Shown: piece after piece, positions 1 through 9,362 of the stretch
How positions within the stretch are numbered: the stretch's first letter is position 1
Layout: each line of letters begins with the position of its first letter
Source: Roseateles koreensis
GTDB lineage: Bacteria > Pseudomonadota > Gammaproteobacteria > Burkholderiales > Burkholderiaceae_C
Assembly: GCF_028595305.1 (NCBI RefSeq)
Contig: NZ_JAQQXS010000001.1
Coordinates: 248,001 to 312,000, forward strand
Length of the DNA: 64,000 nucleotides
Direction: 5' to 3'
The notes under the pieces: model-generated
Seen by the model: the letters and a program-made list of their open reading frames with translations, nothing else
Databases searched by the model: none
What the model was told of the DNA's origin: nothing
Translations under genes and position numbers: made by a program

Positions 1-298
1 TTGCATTTGCGCGAACCCAGTAATGGTCGCCATTCTTGCGCCGATTCTTGACCAGGGCCGTCCAGGATTCACCCGCCTTCAGCGTGGCCCACATGTCGGC
101 AAAAGCCTCGACAGGCATATCGGGATGGCGCACCAAGTTGTGCGGCTGGCCGATGATCTCGTCGCGATCAAAGCCACTGACATCAATGAACGCTGCGTTG
201 GCGTAGATGATGTGGCTTTGCGTGTCGGTGGTCGACATCAGCGTCGCTGCAGCCGGGAAATCGTACTCGCGTTGGGAGACTGGGTGGTTGGTGCGCAT
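1..298 (-). CDS. PAS-domain chemoreceptor, N-terminal part (Aer-like), cut by window edge
   Basis: Reading the minus strand from an ATG at 298 gives an open frame that runs off the left edge, about 99 residues. It begins MRTNHPVSQREYDFP and continues with a PAS core: an IIYANAAFIDVSGF stretch, then IIGQPHNLVRHPDMP and WTALVKNRRKNGDHYWVRAN. This is the hallmark N-terminus of Aer-type energy-taxis receptors and related PAS methyl-accepting chemotaxis proteins, where the PAS domain binds FAD or heme and precedes membrane segments, HAMP and a signalling domain. Only the PAS part is visible, so the membrane and signalling domains are inferred. An AAGG stretch lies about 11 nt before the start. The next gene on the same strand, a c-di-GMP enzyme, is 318 nt away, so a shared transcript is not evident. 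Confidence 0.85.
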   Translation of the reverse strand, partial: MRTNHPVSQREYDFPAAATLMSTTDTQSHIIYANAAFIDVSGFDRDEIIGQPHNLVRHPDMPVEAFADMWATLKAGESWTALVKNRRKNGDHYWVRANA

Positions 299-616
299 GT
301 CTTGGACGCCTTTTCAAATTGTGGGCAAAGGCATTCAAGCCTGTACCGTGCAAACGCCGTTCTTGGGTCTGTCGCGCTGTTCTTCAGTTGCGGACATGTG
401 ATGAGGTCGTCGTGCCGGCACGCCACCTCAATCGCACAACTGCGCAGATCGTTCAATCCCGTGGTCCTCCCTTGGACGCAGTGAAATTTATTCCCCTCGG
501 GCGGGGGTGATCCTCAAAGAAGTCGGGGATTTCACCCTGAATTCTTGCGGTGAAAAATAACAGACAAGCCAAGCTGACTGTCAGGCGCGCGACGCTTTGG
601 GCAGCGTTCTCCCGTG
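299..616. other. intergenic region upstream of the chemoreceptor
   Basis: This 318-nt gap separates the chemoreceptor start from the stop of the GGDEF-EAL gene. Short open frames exist in several frames but none has a convincing start or recognisable protein. An inverted repeat (ATTTCACC at 529-536 against GGTGAAAA at 549-556) could form a hairpin, without a U-run on either side. I see no flagellar-type promoter I would defend. Confidence 0.5.
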
Positions 617-2803
617 TCAAAAGGCGCGGTCGGGTGATGACTGGGCCATCCAGTTGGGTAGATCCGCAGCTGCCATGGGCCGGGCGAAAAAATAACCCTG
701 GGCCACCTCGCATCCCAGATCGCGCAAGACATGGTATTGCGCGGTAGTTTCCACGCCTTCTGCGACAACGCTGAGATTCAGTGCACGTCCGATGCTGATC
801 ACGGCCTGGGACAGCGCACGGTCATCGGCATCGGTTTCCAGATCGCGCACGAAGCTTTTGTCCAATTTAAGCTCCGACACCGGCAGTTGTTTCAGGTAGC
901 TGAGGCTGGAGTAGCCGGTACCGAAGTCGTCCACCGATAAGCGCACCCCCATGACGTCGAGCGCCTGGAGTTGGCTGCGCGCCTGGGGGGCGTTGTCGAG
1001 CAACAAGCGTTCGGTGATTTCCAGGGTGAGTTGCGACGCAGCCAGTTGATAGCGTTCCAGCAATTGACCGACATGGGCCGCCACATCGTCTTGAAAAAAC
1101 CGCAAGGCGGACACATTCACGGCCACATTGGGTACGGCAACGCCGGCCTCGTGCCAGGCGGCCAATTGCCGGCAAGCGGATTCAAGCACCCAGGCGTCCA
1201 ATGCGTTGATCAGGCCGCACTCTTCCGCAATGGGGATAAAGACATCGGGCGCCACGGGCCCCAATTGCGCATCCGTCCAGCGCAGCAGCGCTTCGACACC
1301 CGCCAGCTGCAAGTTCTGCAAGTGAACTTTGGGCTGGAAGTGAAGCTGCAAATGACCGGCGCTCAGGGCCACCCGCAAGGCGGATTCGATGCGCAGGCGT
1401 TCGTCAAGCTCCTGGTTCATCGTTTGCAGGAAATAGCGCGTGCAGTTTCGCCCTGTGCGTTTGGCCTCGTACATGGCGATATCAGCACTTTTGAGCAAGC
1501 TGCTCAGGGTCTTACCATCGCCTGGAAACGTGCTGATGCCAATGCTGCCACTCAATCTCAACTCGGCGATCCCGAATTCGGGCAATGGCAGATTTGCTCG
1601 CAGGGCCGTGTGAAGCTTTTCCGCCACCAGCATGGCGTCATGCGCGCAGCAGCCCGGCAACAGGGCGACAAACTCATCTCCGCCCAGGCGGGCCAGGGTG
1701 TCAATCTCTCGCAGGGTTGCTTGGAGCCGGGTGGCAACTTTTGCTAATACCTGGTCGCCGGCCGCATGACCCATCGAGTCGTTGATGGTCTTGAATCGGT
1801 CCATGTCCAGCAGCAACATCGCCACTTGGCCTTCTTGCCGAGTTGCCATGTGCAGCGTTTGTTCCGCCCGGTCGGAAAACAGCGTCCGGTTGGGCAGGCC
1901 CGTGACGTTGTCGAAATAGGCCAGGCGTTCAATCTGCCGCTTGTTGTGTTCGTGCTTCAAAGCGACTTGGCAAAGCTGCACGCAGGCCTCCACCATGTGG
2001 CGGTGGAAGGGGGCGATGGAGCGAGGCTCGCGGTAGTACAACGCGAAGGTGGCGCCCACCTTGTCGCCGCTCACGAAGATGGGGTTGGACCAACAAGCGG
2101 CCAAGCCATATCCCAAGGCCAGTTCTTTGTAGGGGGTCCAGAGGGGGTCGTTGGCGATGTCTTTAACTTCCACGGGCTCGCGCCGCCATGCTGCCGTACC
2201 GCAAGACCCCACGTTCGGCCCAATGGGCAAGCCGTCCAGGGCCTGCCCGTAGGCGGCCGGAATGCTGGGTGCGGCAACCGGACGCAGACAACCCTGATCG
2301 TCAACCTCCAGTACCGTGCAGACCACGTCTGGCGCAATGGCCTCCACCCGTCGGCACAGCAAGTCCATCACCTGCTGCATGGGGCGCCCCAGGGCGACGG
2401 CCTCCAGGATTTCGCGCTGCAGGGCATCGATGATTTGATGCTCGCTATGGTTTTGCGGCTCACTCAACAAAAGTGCCAACGCCGGAGCACCGGGAAGGCC
2501 CAGCCTGTGTGACGTCACCATCAGCCTTTGCCCGGATGGGGCTAAGCTCAGAAATTGAGATTTTGCATGCCGCGCGGGTGGATTCAGCAGGGCAAGCTGC
2601 TGCTGCGGTGTCAGCTCAATGCACTGCGTGACTTCCATGCCGCGCCAGACGCTTGTTGTCAGGCCCGCCCATCGCAGAAAGGTTTCGTTTGCAAACTCGA
2701 CATACCCCTGCGCATCCAACCAGAGCAGGCCCAATTCGGCGGCATCCAACGTGTGAGACAGCAGGTGATCCATCTGTCCTAACGGTTCGGGCAAGCGGCT
2801 CAT
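617..2803 (-). CDS. PAS-GAF-GGDEF-EAL cyclic-di-GMP signalling protein
   Basis: The 728-residue protein has a PAS-like N-terminus (about 5-75), a GAF domain (about 125-285), a GGDEF domain starting near DNVTGLPNR (298-306) and a C-terminal EAL domain. The diguanylate cyclase signature is intact (RLGGDEF, GGDEF at 374-378), with an RxxD inhibitory site (REID) five residues before it. The EAL motif is intact (VEALLRW, about 503-509), and a DDFGTGYSSL loop follows. Both cyclase and phosphodiesterase activity are therefore possible; which one dominates cannot be read from sequence. No membrane segment or signal peptide is seen, so the protein should be cytoplasmic and sense a soluble or redox signal through PAS/GAF. 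It lies beside an Aer-like receptor, suggesting a motility or redox sensing neighbourhood. Confidence 0.92.
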   Translation of the reverse strand: MSRLPEPLGQMDHLLSHTLDAAELGLLWLDAQGYVEFANETFLRWAGLTTSVWRGMEVTQCIELTPQQQLALLNPPARHAKSQFLSLAPSGQRLMVTSHRLGLPGAPALALLLSEPQNHSEHQIIDALQREILEAVALGRPMQQVMDLLCRRVEAIAPDVVCTVLEVDDQGCLRPVAAPSIPAAYGQALDGLPIGPNVGSCGTAAWRREPVEVKDIANDPLWTPYKELALGYGLAACWSNPIFVSGDKVGATFALYYREPRSIAPFHRHMVEACVQLCQVALKHEHNKRQIERLAYFDNVTGLPNRTLFSDRAEQTLHMATRQEGQVAMLLLDMDRFKTINDSMGHAAGDQVLAKVATRLQATLREIDTLARLGGDEFVALLPGCCAHDAMLVAEKLHTALRANLPLPEFGIAELRLSGSIGISTFPGDGKTLSSLLKSADIAMYEAKRTGRNCTRYFLQTMNQELDERLRIESALRVALSAGHLQLHFQPKVHLQNLQLAGVEALLRWTDAQLGPVAPDVFIPIAEECGLINALDAWVLESACRQLAAWHEAGVAVPNVAVNVSALRFFQDDVAAHVGQLLERYQLAASQLTLEITERLLLDNAPQARSQLQALDVMGVRLSVDDFGTGYSSLSYLKQLPVSELKLDKSFVRDLETDADDRALSQAVISIGRALNLSVVAEGVETTAQYHVLRDLGCEVAQGYFFARPMAAADLPNWMAQSSPDRAF

Positions 2804-3017
2804 GACGGCGTATACATTCCGGGCAGGATGAAAGTTACGCTTGATTTTGCGCCGACTTTGACCGGCCCGGTTGGCTGAAATGCAGGTGCTTCACGGGGGC
2901 ATCGCCATTTGTCGCAATTTCGCCTGTGGAGCCGAGTCGCCAACCTTGGCCCGAATACTTGGCAAACGACGGGGCGTTGCGTGTGTCAGCGTCGGTGGCG
3001 ATTTGGCGATTTGTCGC

Positions 3018-3731
3018 TTAGGCGCTTAGCACGCACAGTAGCCTGTCCAGGCCGCCGCTGTTGATGGCCACCATGGCTTGCTCGCGCACCTTGGGCTTGG
3101 CGTGGTAGGCCACGGACAAACCGGCGGCCGACATCATCGGCAGGTCGTTGGCGCCGTCGCCCACTGCGATGCACTGGGCGGGCAAGGCGCCAATCTGCGC
3201 GGCGCAGGCCAACATCATGCGGCGCTTTTCTTCGCCATCGCAGATATCACCCCAGTCCTGCATCACCAACTCACCGGTCAGCGCGCCATTGGCGTCAAAA
3301 GCCAACTCATTGCTGCGCACAAAGTCCATGCCCAACTGCGCGGCGACATAACGAGTGAAATACGTGAATCCGCCGGATACCAGCACCAGTTTCAAGCCCG
3401 CGGCCTTCAGCGCCGCGCAGAGTTCACGTGCGCCGGGGTTGAACTGGAGCCGCTCGTTCAAGACCTGCTCCAGGGCGGAGACGGGCACGCCCTTGAGCAA
3501 GCTCAGGCGGCGGCGCAGGCTGTCTTTGAAATCGGTGATTTCGCCGCGCATGGCGGCTTCGGTGATGGCGGCCACTTCAGCCTTTTTGCCCGCGGCGGCG
3601 GCAATCTCGTCGATGCACTCGATATTGATCAGAGTCGAGTCCATGTCGAAGGCGGCGAGTTTGAAGTCGGCGCGTTTCAACGGCGGGGTGAAGCCCTGGA
3701 TGACCAGGTCGGGAGCAAAATTCACAGGCAT
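3018..3731 (-). CDS. serB: phosphoserine phosphatase SerB
   Basis: SerB hydrolyses O-phosphoserine to serine, the last step of the phosphorylated serine pathway. The 237-residue HAD-superfamily protein shows the DxDxT nucleophile motif as FDMDST (Asp29 as nucleophile, Asp31 as acid/base), the cap-domain stretch ECIDEIAA, the LVSGGFTYF loop and the GDGANDLPM metal site near the end. It is shorter than the E. coli enzyme because it lacks the N-terminal ACT-like domain; the short form is common in betaproteobacteria. It follows mfd by 24 nt on the same strand and is probably co-transcribed with it. GGCGATTT occurs twice in tandem just beyond the stop, of no known meaning. Confidence 0.95.
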   Translation of the reverse strand: MPVNFAPDLVIQGFTPPLKRADFKLAAFDMDSTLINIECIDEIAAAAGKKAEVAAITEAAMRGEITDFKDSLRRRLSLLKGVPVSALEQVLNERLQFNPGARELCAALKAAGLKLVLVSGGFTYFTRYVAAQLGMDFVRSNELAFDANGALTGELVMQDWGDICDGEEKRRMMLACAAQIGALPAQCIAVGDGANDLPMMSAAGLSVAYHAKPKVREQAMVAINSGGLDRLLCVLSA

Positions 3732-3755
3732 GGCTTTTATGCGGTAGGGGTCAGG

Positions 3756-6700
3756 TCAATTCTGCTTGAGCGGCTGGCCCAGCAGGCGCAGCACTTCACG
3801 GATGGCTTGCGCCCGGTCCTTGGGGTCGCTCAGCGCCTTGTCGATGCGCAGCTTGTCGTTGCCCACCAGTTTGATGTTGCGGTTTTTCTGGACCAATTCG
3901 ATCACGCGCATCGCATCGATTGGCGGGTTGGGGCGGAAGTTGATGTTCATGGCCGTGGCGCCCGCATCGATTTTGGCCACGCCGTAGGGCTTGGCCAAAA
4001 CACGCAGGCGGTGGGTGTCGAAAAGGGTCTGCCCTTGCGGCGGCAACTTGCCAAAGCGGTCGGTCACCTCTTCGAGCAGTTTGTCGATCTGCTCGTTTTT
4101 CTCTGCCGAGGCCAAGCGCTTGTACAGCGACAGGCGCTGGTGCACGTCTCCGCAATAGGCGTCGGGCAGCAGGGCGGGGGCGTGCAGATTGATTTCGGTG
4201 GTGGCCGCCAGCGGCGAGAGCAGGTCGGGCTCTTTGCCGGCTTTGAGCGAGCGCACCGCCTCGGCCAGCATCTCGTTGTAGAGCTGGAAGCCGATTTCCA
4301 TCATGTTGCCGCTCTGGTTTTCGCCCAGCATCTGGCCGGCGCCGCGAATTTCCAGGTCGTGCATGGCGAGGTAGAAGCCCGAGCCCAGCTCCTCCATGGC
4401 CTGGATGGCATCCAGGCGTTGTGTGGCCTGCTTGGTGAGGCCATCCAGATCGGGCACCAGCAAGTAGGCGTAGGCCTGATGGTGGGAGCGCCCAACGCGG
4501 CCGCGCAATTGATGCAGCTGCGCCAGGCCGAATTTGTCGGCGCGGGCCATGATGATGGTGTTGGCGCTGGGCACGTCGATGCCGGTTTCGATGATGGTCG
4601 AGCACAGCAACACATTGTGTTTGCCACCCACGAACTCGCGCATCACCCGCTCCAGCTCACGCTCGGGCATCTGCCCGTGGGCAATGATGATGCGGGCCTC
4701 GGGTACCAGCTCTTCGAGCTTTTGGCGGCGGTTCTCGATGGTCTCCACCTCGTTGTGCAGGAAGTAGACCTGCCCGCCACGCTTCAACTCCCGCAGAATC
4801 GCCTCGCGGATGACGCCGCTGGTTTCGCCGCGCACAAAGGTCTTGATGGCCAGGCGGCGTTGCGGCGCCGTCGCGATAACGCTCAAGTCGCGCAGACCCT
4901 CGAGCGCCATGCCCAAGGTGCGCGGAATTGGGGTGGCCGTCAGCGTGAGCACGTCCACCTCGGCGCGCATGGCCTTCATGGCTTCTTTGTGGCGCACGCC
5001 GAAACGGTGTTCCTCGTCGATCACCAGCAGGCCCAGGCGCATGAACTTGACCTCGGGGCTCAGCAGCTTGTGGGTGCCGATGACGATGTCGATGCTGCCG
5101 TCAGCCAGGCCTTCCATGGCGGCCTTGATCTCCTTGGTGGAGCGAAAACGGCTCATCTCCGCCACGCGCACCGGCCATTTGCCAAAGCGGTCGGCGATGT
5201 TTTGATAGTGCTGCTCGGCCAGCAGCGTGGTGGGCGCCAGGATGGCCACTTGCTTGCCGCCCATCACCGCCACAAATGCCGCACGCAGCGCGACCTCGGT
5301 CTTGCCAAAGCCCACGTCGCCGCACACCAGGCGATCCATGGGTTTGGGGCTGATCATGTCTTGGATGACCGCATGGATGGCGGCCCGCTGGTCCGCCGTT
5401 TCCTCGAAGCCAAAGCTGGTGGCAAAGGCTTCGTAGTCCTGCGGCGAGTAGCGGAAGGCATGGCCCTCGCGCGCGGCGCGGCGGGCGTAGAGGTTGAGCA
5501 ACTCGGCGGCGGTGTCGCGCACCTGCTCGGCGGCTTTGCGCTTGGCCTTCTCCCACTGGCCAGAGCCCAGGCGGTGCAGCGGTGCTTCTTCAGCGCTGAC
5601 GCCGGTGTAGCGGCTGATCAGGTGCAACTGGGCCACAGGCACATAGAGTGTGGCGTCATCAGCATATTTCAGATGCAAAAACTCGCTGGCACCGTCGCCA
5701 ATGTCGATATTGATCAGGCCCTGGTAGCGGCCGATGCCGTGGTTGTTGTGCACCACGGGGTCGCCAACTTTCAGCTCCGACAGGTCTTTGATCAGCGCAT
5801 TGACATCGCTGACTTGCTCTTGCTTGCGCCGCCGGCGGGTGGTGGGCGTGGTGGCGAAGAGTTCGGTCTCGGTGAACAGCTGCAGCACCCGATCTTGCTC
5901 AGGCTCATGCCAGAAGAAGCCGGCCGCCAGGGGCGCTGCCGTGATGGCGAATTTCTCCGGGCTGCCCAAAAACTCCGCCAGCGTGCCAACCGAGGGCGGG
6001 TCGATCTTGTTGTCGCGCAGCAGCTCCAGCAGGCTCTCGCGGCGGCCTTCACTCTCGGCCACGAGCAGCACGCGGTGAGGCGTGCTTTTCAGGTGAGCGG
6101 ACAAACGGGCCAGGGGCTCCTGCGCGCCGCGTTCGATGCTGACGTCGGGCAGGGGACGTGCCACCTCGGACGTCTGCTCGGAGGTAATCGTGCCGCGAAT
6201 GGCCAGCACCGGGTGGCTGTGCGTGAGGGCAAAGAACTCCTCGACCTTCAGGAAGATTTCTTCCGGCGGCAGGATGGGCCGCTCCGGGTCGTGCTGCAAA
6301 AAGCGGTGGCGTTCACGGGTGTCTGTCCAGAAGCGGTTCAGCGCTTCGTCCACCTCGCCGTGCAAAGCCAGGGCGGCGTGCTCTCCCAAAAATTCGAAAA
6401 TGCTGGCCGTTTGTTCGAAGAACACCGGCAGAAAATATTCAATGCCGCCGGTGGCAATGCCCGTGGCCATGTCTTTGTAGATGCGCGAGCGGGTCGGGTC
6501 GCCCTCCATCTTCTCGCGCCAGCGGGCGCGAAAATTTTGCCGCGCCGTTTCATCCATCGGAAACTCGCGCCCGGGCAGCAGGCGCACCTCAGGCACTGGG
6601 TACAGGCTGCGCTGGCTGTCGGGGTCAAAGGTGCGAATGGAGTCCACCTCGTCACCAAACAGGTCGACCCGGTAGGGCACCAGCGAGCCCATGGGGAACA

Positions 6701-7232
6701 GGTCGATCAGCCCCCCCCGCACCGCGTACTCACCCGGCGACACCACCTGGCTGACATGGGTGTAGCCGCCCAGCGTGAGCTGAGATTTGAGGCTGGCTTC
6801 ATCCAGGCGTTGCTTGGTCTTGAAGTGGAAGGTGGTAGCAGCGAGAAAGGCGGGCGGCGCCAAGCGCGTGAGCGCCGTGGTGGCGGGCAGCAGCACCACG
6901 TCAGCCTCCCGCTGATCGGCGGGCTTTCCTTGTGATTGCAGCAAACGCCACAGCGTGGCCAGCCGCTCGGAGATCAGGTCCTGATGGGGCGAAAACGTGT
7001 CGTAGGGCAGTGTCTCCCAGTCCGGAAATACGGCCACGCGCAAGTCGGGCGCAAAGAAATTCAGTTCATCTTCTAGCCGCTGCGTGTCGCCCGGCTCAGC
7101 CGTGATGATTGCGGTGATGCGGCCCGCGGCCATTTGTGCCATGGCATAACGCGCCAGCACCATGGCGTCGGCGGAACCGGTAGGGCGGGCGACGGTAAAT
7201 TTTTTGCCGGGGGAGATCTGGGGTAGCTGCAT
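3756..7232 (-). CDS. mfd: transcription-repair coupling factor Mfd
   Basis: Mfd removes RNA polymerase stalled at DNA lesions and recruits UvrA for nucleotide excision repair. The 1158-residue length is typical. Visible in order are the UvrB-like N-terminal region, the RNA-polymerase-interacting domain (LKVGDPVVHNNHGIGRYQG), the helicase Walker A (GDVGFGKTEVAL, about residue 635), the DEEH box (LLVIDEEHRFGVRHKE, about 740), motif III (LTLTATPIPRTL), the translocation region with QLRGRVGR, and the C-terminal domain that masks UvrA binding. Helicase and RecG-like TRG motifs look complete. It is the first gene of a probable mfd-serB unit, starting 17 nt beyond a terminator-like hairpin. No clear Shine-Dalgarno sequence is seen before the ATG. 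Confidence 0.97.
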   Translation of the reverse strand: MQLPQISPGKKFTVARPTGSADAMVLARYAMAQMAAGRITAIITAEPGDTQRLEDELNFFAPDLRVAVFPDWETLPYDTFSPHQDLISERLATLWRLLQSQGKPADQREADVVLLPATTALTRLAPPAFLAATTFHFKTKQRLDEASLKSQLTLGGYTHVSQVVSPGEYAVRGGLIDLFPMGSLVPYRVDLFGDEVDSIRTFDPDSQRSLYPVPEVRLLPGREFPMDETARQNFRARWREKMEGDPTRSRIYKDMATGIATGGIEYFLPVFFEQTASIFEFLGEHAALALHGEVDEALNRFWTDTRERHRFLQHDPERPILPPEEIFLKVEEFFALTHSHPVLAIRGTITSEQTSEVARPLPDVSIERGAQEPLARLSAHLKSTPHRVLLVAESEGRRESLLELLRDNKIDPPSVGTLAEFLGSPEKFAITAAPLAAGFFWHEPEQDRVLQLFTETELFATTPTTRRRRKQEQVSDVNALIKDLSELKVGDPVVHNNHGIGRYQGLINIDIGDGASEFLHLKYADDATLYVPVAQLHLISRYTGVSAEEAPLHRLGSGQWEKAKRKAAEQVRDTAAELLNLYARRAAREGHAFRYSPQDYEAFATSFGFEETADQRAAIHAVIQDMISPKPMDRLVCGDVGFGKTEVALRAAFVAVMGGKQVAILAPTTLLAEQHYQNIADRFGKWPVRVAEMSRFRSTKEIKAAMEGLADGSIDIVIGTHKLLSPEVKFMRLGLLVIDEEHRFGVRHKEAMKAMRAEVDVLTLTATPIPRTLGMALEGLRDLSVIATAPQRRLAIKTFVRGETSGVIREAILRELKRGGQVYFLHNEVETIENRRQKLEELVPEARIIIAHGQMPERELERVMREFVGGKHNVLLCSTIIETGIDVPSANTIIMARADKFGLAQLHQLRGRVGRSHHQAYAYLLVPDLDGLTKQATQRLDAIQAMEELGSGFYLAMHDLEIRGAGQMLGENQSGNMMEIGFQLYNEMLAEAVRSLKAGKEPDLLSPLAATTEINLHAPALLPDAYCGDVHQRLSLYKRLASAEKNEQIDKLLEEVTDRFGKLPPQGQTLFDTHRLRVLAKPYGVAKIDAGATAMNINFRPNPPIDAMRVIELVQKNRNIKLVGNDKLRIDKALSDPKDRAQAIREVLRLLGQPLKQN

Positions 7233-7248
7233 ATCGGGCGCACCAATG

Positions 7249-7270
7249 AAAACAGCCCCGAGCGGGGCTG
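7249..7270 (-). terminator. intrinsic terminator-like hairpin between the PEP-CTERM gene and mfd
   Basis: CAGCCCC and GGGGCTG (7253-7259, 7264-7270) pair around a four-base loop. Read on the minus strand, the hairpin is followed by four U. It would end the transcript of the PEP-CTERM gene before mfd. The short U-run makes it a modest terminator. Confidence 0.55.
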
Positions 7271-7347
7271 GGGGCTGTGGTCATTGTAGGCAAGCTGTCA
7301 GTGGCTTGCCGGCCGTCCATCGGTAAATGGCGGAGATTGGGGGCGTT

Positions 7348-8022
7348 TCAGCGCGAGGAGTTGCGACCGCCGCGACGGGTCACCAGCGCCATGCCGCCCA
7401 GGGCCGCCAGCACCAGGACCATGCTGGCTGGCTCAGGCACATTGGCCGCTTGCAGCGCTGGGCTCAGCCCGTCGTTGGCGGCAATGGTCCGGTAGCCGGC
7501 ACCCTTGATGTTGAACTGCGCCTGTTGACCGCCATCGCAGCAGTTTTCAAGGCCGAAAATCTGCAGGGTATGCAGACCTTCGGTCAGGCTGATATTGCTG
7601 AAGACGAAGGCCTGATTGGTGTTGCTGTAGCTGCCGTTCCACCACATGTCATTGGACTTGAAGCCCAGTGCCAAGCCGTCCAGAAAAACCGCGCCGCCCT
7701 TGCCAAAGTCGGTACCGGCACGCAGACCCCAGTTGCCTGCATTCGCGGCGCTGACGTCGAAGTTCACTGTGAACCGGTAGGCCAGGTTGCTGTTGGAGCC
7801 ACCAAATACTGCGCTGTTGCTCAGGTTGTTGTAGGTGCTGACCGTGGCGTGCTTGGCGCCGGTCTGGCCGACTGCCGCGTTGACAACGGTTTTATAGGCC
7901 TCGGCGCTGCTTTGTGCCGCTGCGGTCGAGTAGGCCGCGTCGAAAGTGATGATGCTGGCGTGCGCGCTGGCGGCAAATATGAAGGCAGTCAGGGCCAGGC
8001 TTTTGGAGATCGAGATAGGCAT
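7348..8022 (-). CDS. PEP-CTERM sorting-domain exported protein
   Basis: The 224-residue protein starts with a signal peptide (MPISISKSLALTAFIFAASAHA). It ends with a PEP-CTERM tail: VPEP near residue 195, a hydrophobic segment (MVLVLAALGGMALV) and an Arg-rich end (TRRGGRNSSR). In Gram-negative bacteria such tails are processed by exosortase (EpsH/XrtA), usually alongside exopolysaccharide or biofilm matrix production. The central region is rich in Ser, Asn, Gly and Ala and resembles an all-beta extracellular domain (NIKGAGYRTI, FVFSNISLTEGLHTLQIFG), with two adjacent Cys (ENCCDGG). No exosortase gene is in the window, so the sorting enzyme must be encoded elsewhere. The substrate or binding role is unknown. 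Confidence 0.85.
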   Translation of the reverse strand: MPISISKSLALTAFIFAASAHASIITFDAAYSTAAAQSSAEAYKTVVNAAVGQTGAKHATVSTYNNLSNSAVFGGSNSNLAYRFTVNFDVSAANAGNWGLRAGTDFGKGGAVFLDGLALGFKSNDMWWNGSYSNTNQAFVFSNISLTEGLHTLQIFGLENCCDGGQQAQFNIKGAGYRTIAANDGLSPALQAANVPEPASMVLVLAALGGMALVTRRGGRNSSR

Positions 8023-8226
8023 TGTTCGATTAACGGGTTATTTAGACGGTGCAGCGCGTACGCATCAGAGTCGCCAATATAAGCAATAACCCTTGACTGC
8101 CAGCCCCCTCAATCACAGGGTTGAGCGGCAGCAATCTGGCAATTTGTCACGCATTTGTGCGAGCAGCGTGCGCGTGATGCCTGCGACGGCCGAAGTACGC
8201 GTGGGGCGCGTGGCGCACCTCGTCGC

Positions 8227-9261
8227 TCAAATCCGCTTCAGATGCACGATGTGCGCTGACGGCGCACCGGCACTTCTTGCCCTCAACTGGCCGCAGCCGC
8301 CGTCCACGTCTTGACCCGCTGAGTCTCGCAGTTTGGTCAAAATGCCCTGGCGGTGCAGCTCGGCCGCGATTGCGCGTGCCTTGTCCCAGCTGGGCCGCCG
8401 AAAGGGCAGGTCAGGGATGGTGTTGTAAGGGATCATGTTCAGCAGCGCGTACTTGCCTTTGAGCAGGCGCACGATGCCATCGAGTTCGTCCTGGCCGTCA
8501 TTGACGCCGTCCAGCAAGGTCCATTGGTACTGGATGGGGTAGCCGCTGCCGCGTGCATAGTGCTCCCCCAGGTCTACCAGTTCTTGGGGCGTGAGGCGCG
8601 GCGCGCGGGGCAGCAGTTGTTCTCGCAGCGCGGGCTTGGTGGTGTGGAGGGAGAGGGCCAGCGCGGGCTTGACGGTCTCGTTGGGCAGCCGTTCGAACAC
8701 GCGGCGGTCGCCCACGGTGGACAACACCAGGCTCTTGTGACCGATGTCGCCTTCGCTGCCCAGCAGGTCGATGGCTTCGAGCACGTTGTCCAGGTTGTGC
8801 GCGGGCTCGCCCATGCCCATGAACACGACCTTCTTGACCTTTCTGAGGCGCCGCGCCTGTACCACCTGCGCCACCATCTCGGCGCTGCTGACCTGGCGAA
8901 TGAGCCCTTCACGTCCCGTCATGCAGAACTGGCAGCCCACCGCACAGCCCACCTGGCTGGAGATGCAGACCCCATCGCGGGGCAACAGCACGGTTTCTAC
9001 CGTCAGGCCGTCGCGCAGCCCCAGCAGCAGGCGGGCGGAGCCGTCTACGCCGGGATGGCTGGAGATCATGTTGGTCAGTGTTGATAACTCGGTATCCAGG
9101 CGGTCCAATTCTTGCCGCAGGGCCAGCGGCAGAAAGTCTTGGCTCTTGCGCCGGCCGCTGTCGTGCGCGCGCAGGCGCACCCAGTCGCGCAACACACGTT
9201 GCACGTGAACCGGTTTGGCGCCCAGCGCGCGCAGGCGCTGGCGGATGTCTTCAATTTGCAT
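8227..9261 (-). CDS. RlmN-family radical SAM RNA methyltransferase (paralogue)
   Basis: The 344-residue protein belongs to the RlmN/Cfr family, which methylates C2 or C8 of an adenine in RNA by radical SAM chemistry. The cluster motif is CAVGCQFC (CxxxCxxC), preceded by GVCISSQVG. The SAM-binding GMGEPAHNLDNV, the STVGDRRVF and the LSLHTTKPALREQL stretches are all family-typical. A C-terminal cysteine in DVDGGCGQLRA matches the methyl-carrying Cys of RlmN. It differs from canonical RlmN in its N-terminus and is about 40 residues shorter. Burkholderiales commonly hold such a second copy beside the classical rlmN, so the exact RNA target is uncertain. It is divergent from ispD, with about 100 nt between the two starts. 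Confidence 0.82.
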   Translation of the reverse strand: MQIEDIRQRLRALGAKPVHVQRVLRDWVRLRAHDSGRRKSQDFLPLALRQELDRLDTELSTLTNMISSHPGVDGSARLLLGLRDGLTVETVLLPRDGVCISSQVGCAVGCQFCMTGREGLIRQVSSAEMVAQVVQARRLRKVKKVVFMGMGEPAHNLDNVLEAIDLLGSEGDIGHKSLVLSTVGDRRVFERLPNETVKPALALSLHTTKPALREQLLPRAPRLTPQELVDLGEHYARGSGYPIQYQWTLLDGVNDGQDELDGIVRLLKGKYALLNMIPYNTIPDLPFRRPSWDKARAIAAELHRQGILTKLRDSAGQDVDGGCGQLRARSAGAPSAHIVHLKRI

Positions 9262-9362
9262 GGGCTGCGGAGTTTAGGCGAGACCGCCCAAAGCGGAGGC
9301 TTGCATCTGTTTTGACCGCCGCTGCGGCGGGGCCATTGCGCATGGCTTTATAGAATGCCCTC

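Noticed and set aside
3078-6935. 1285-codon plus-strand frame opposite mfd
   Set aside because: It is a GC-rich antisense shadow of mfd and serB; mfd motifs are unmistakable on the minus strand.
7253-7270. CRISPR-like or mobile repeat at the GC palindrome
   Set aside because: It is a single palindrome with a short U-run, best explained as a terminator. No CRISPR array was seen in the window.
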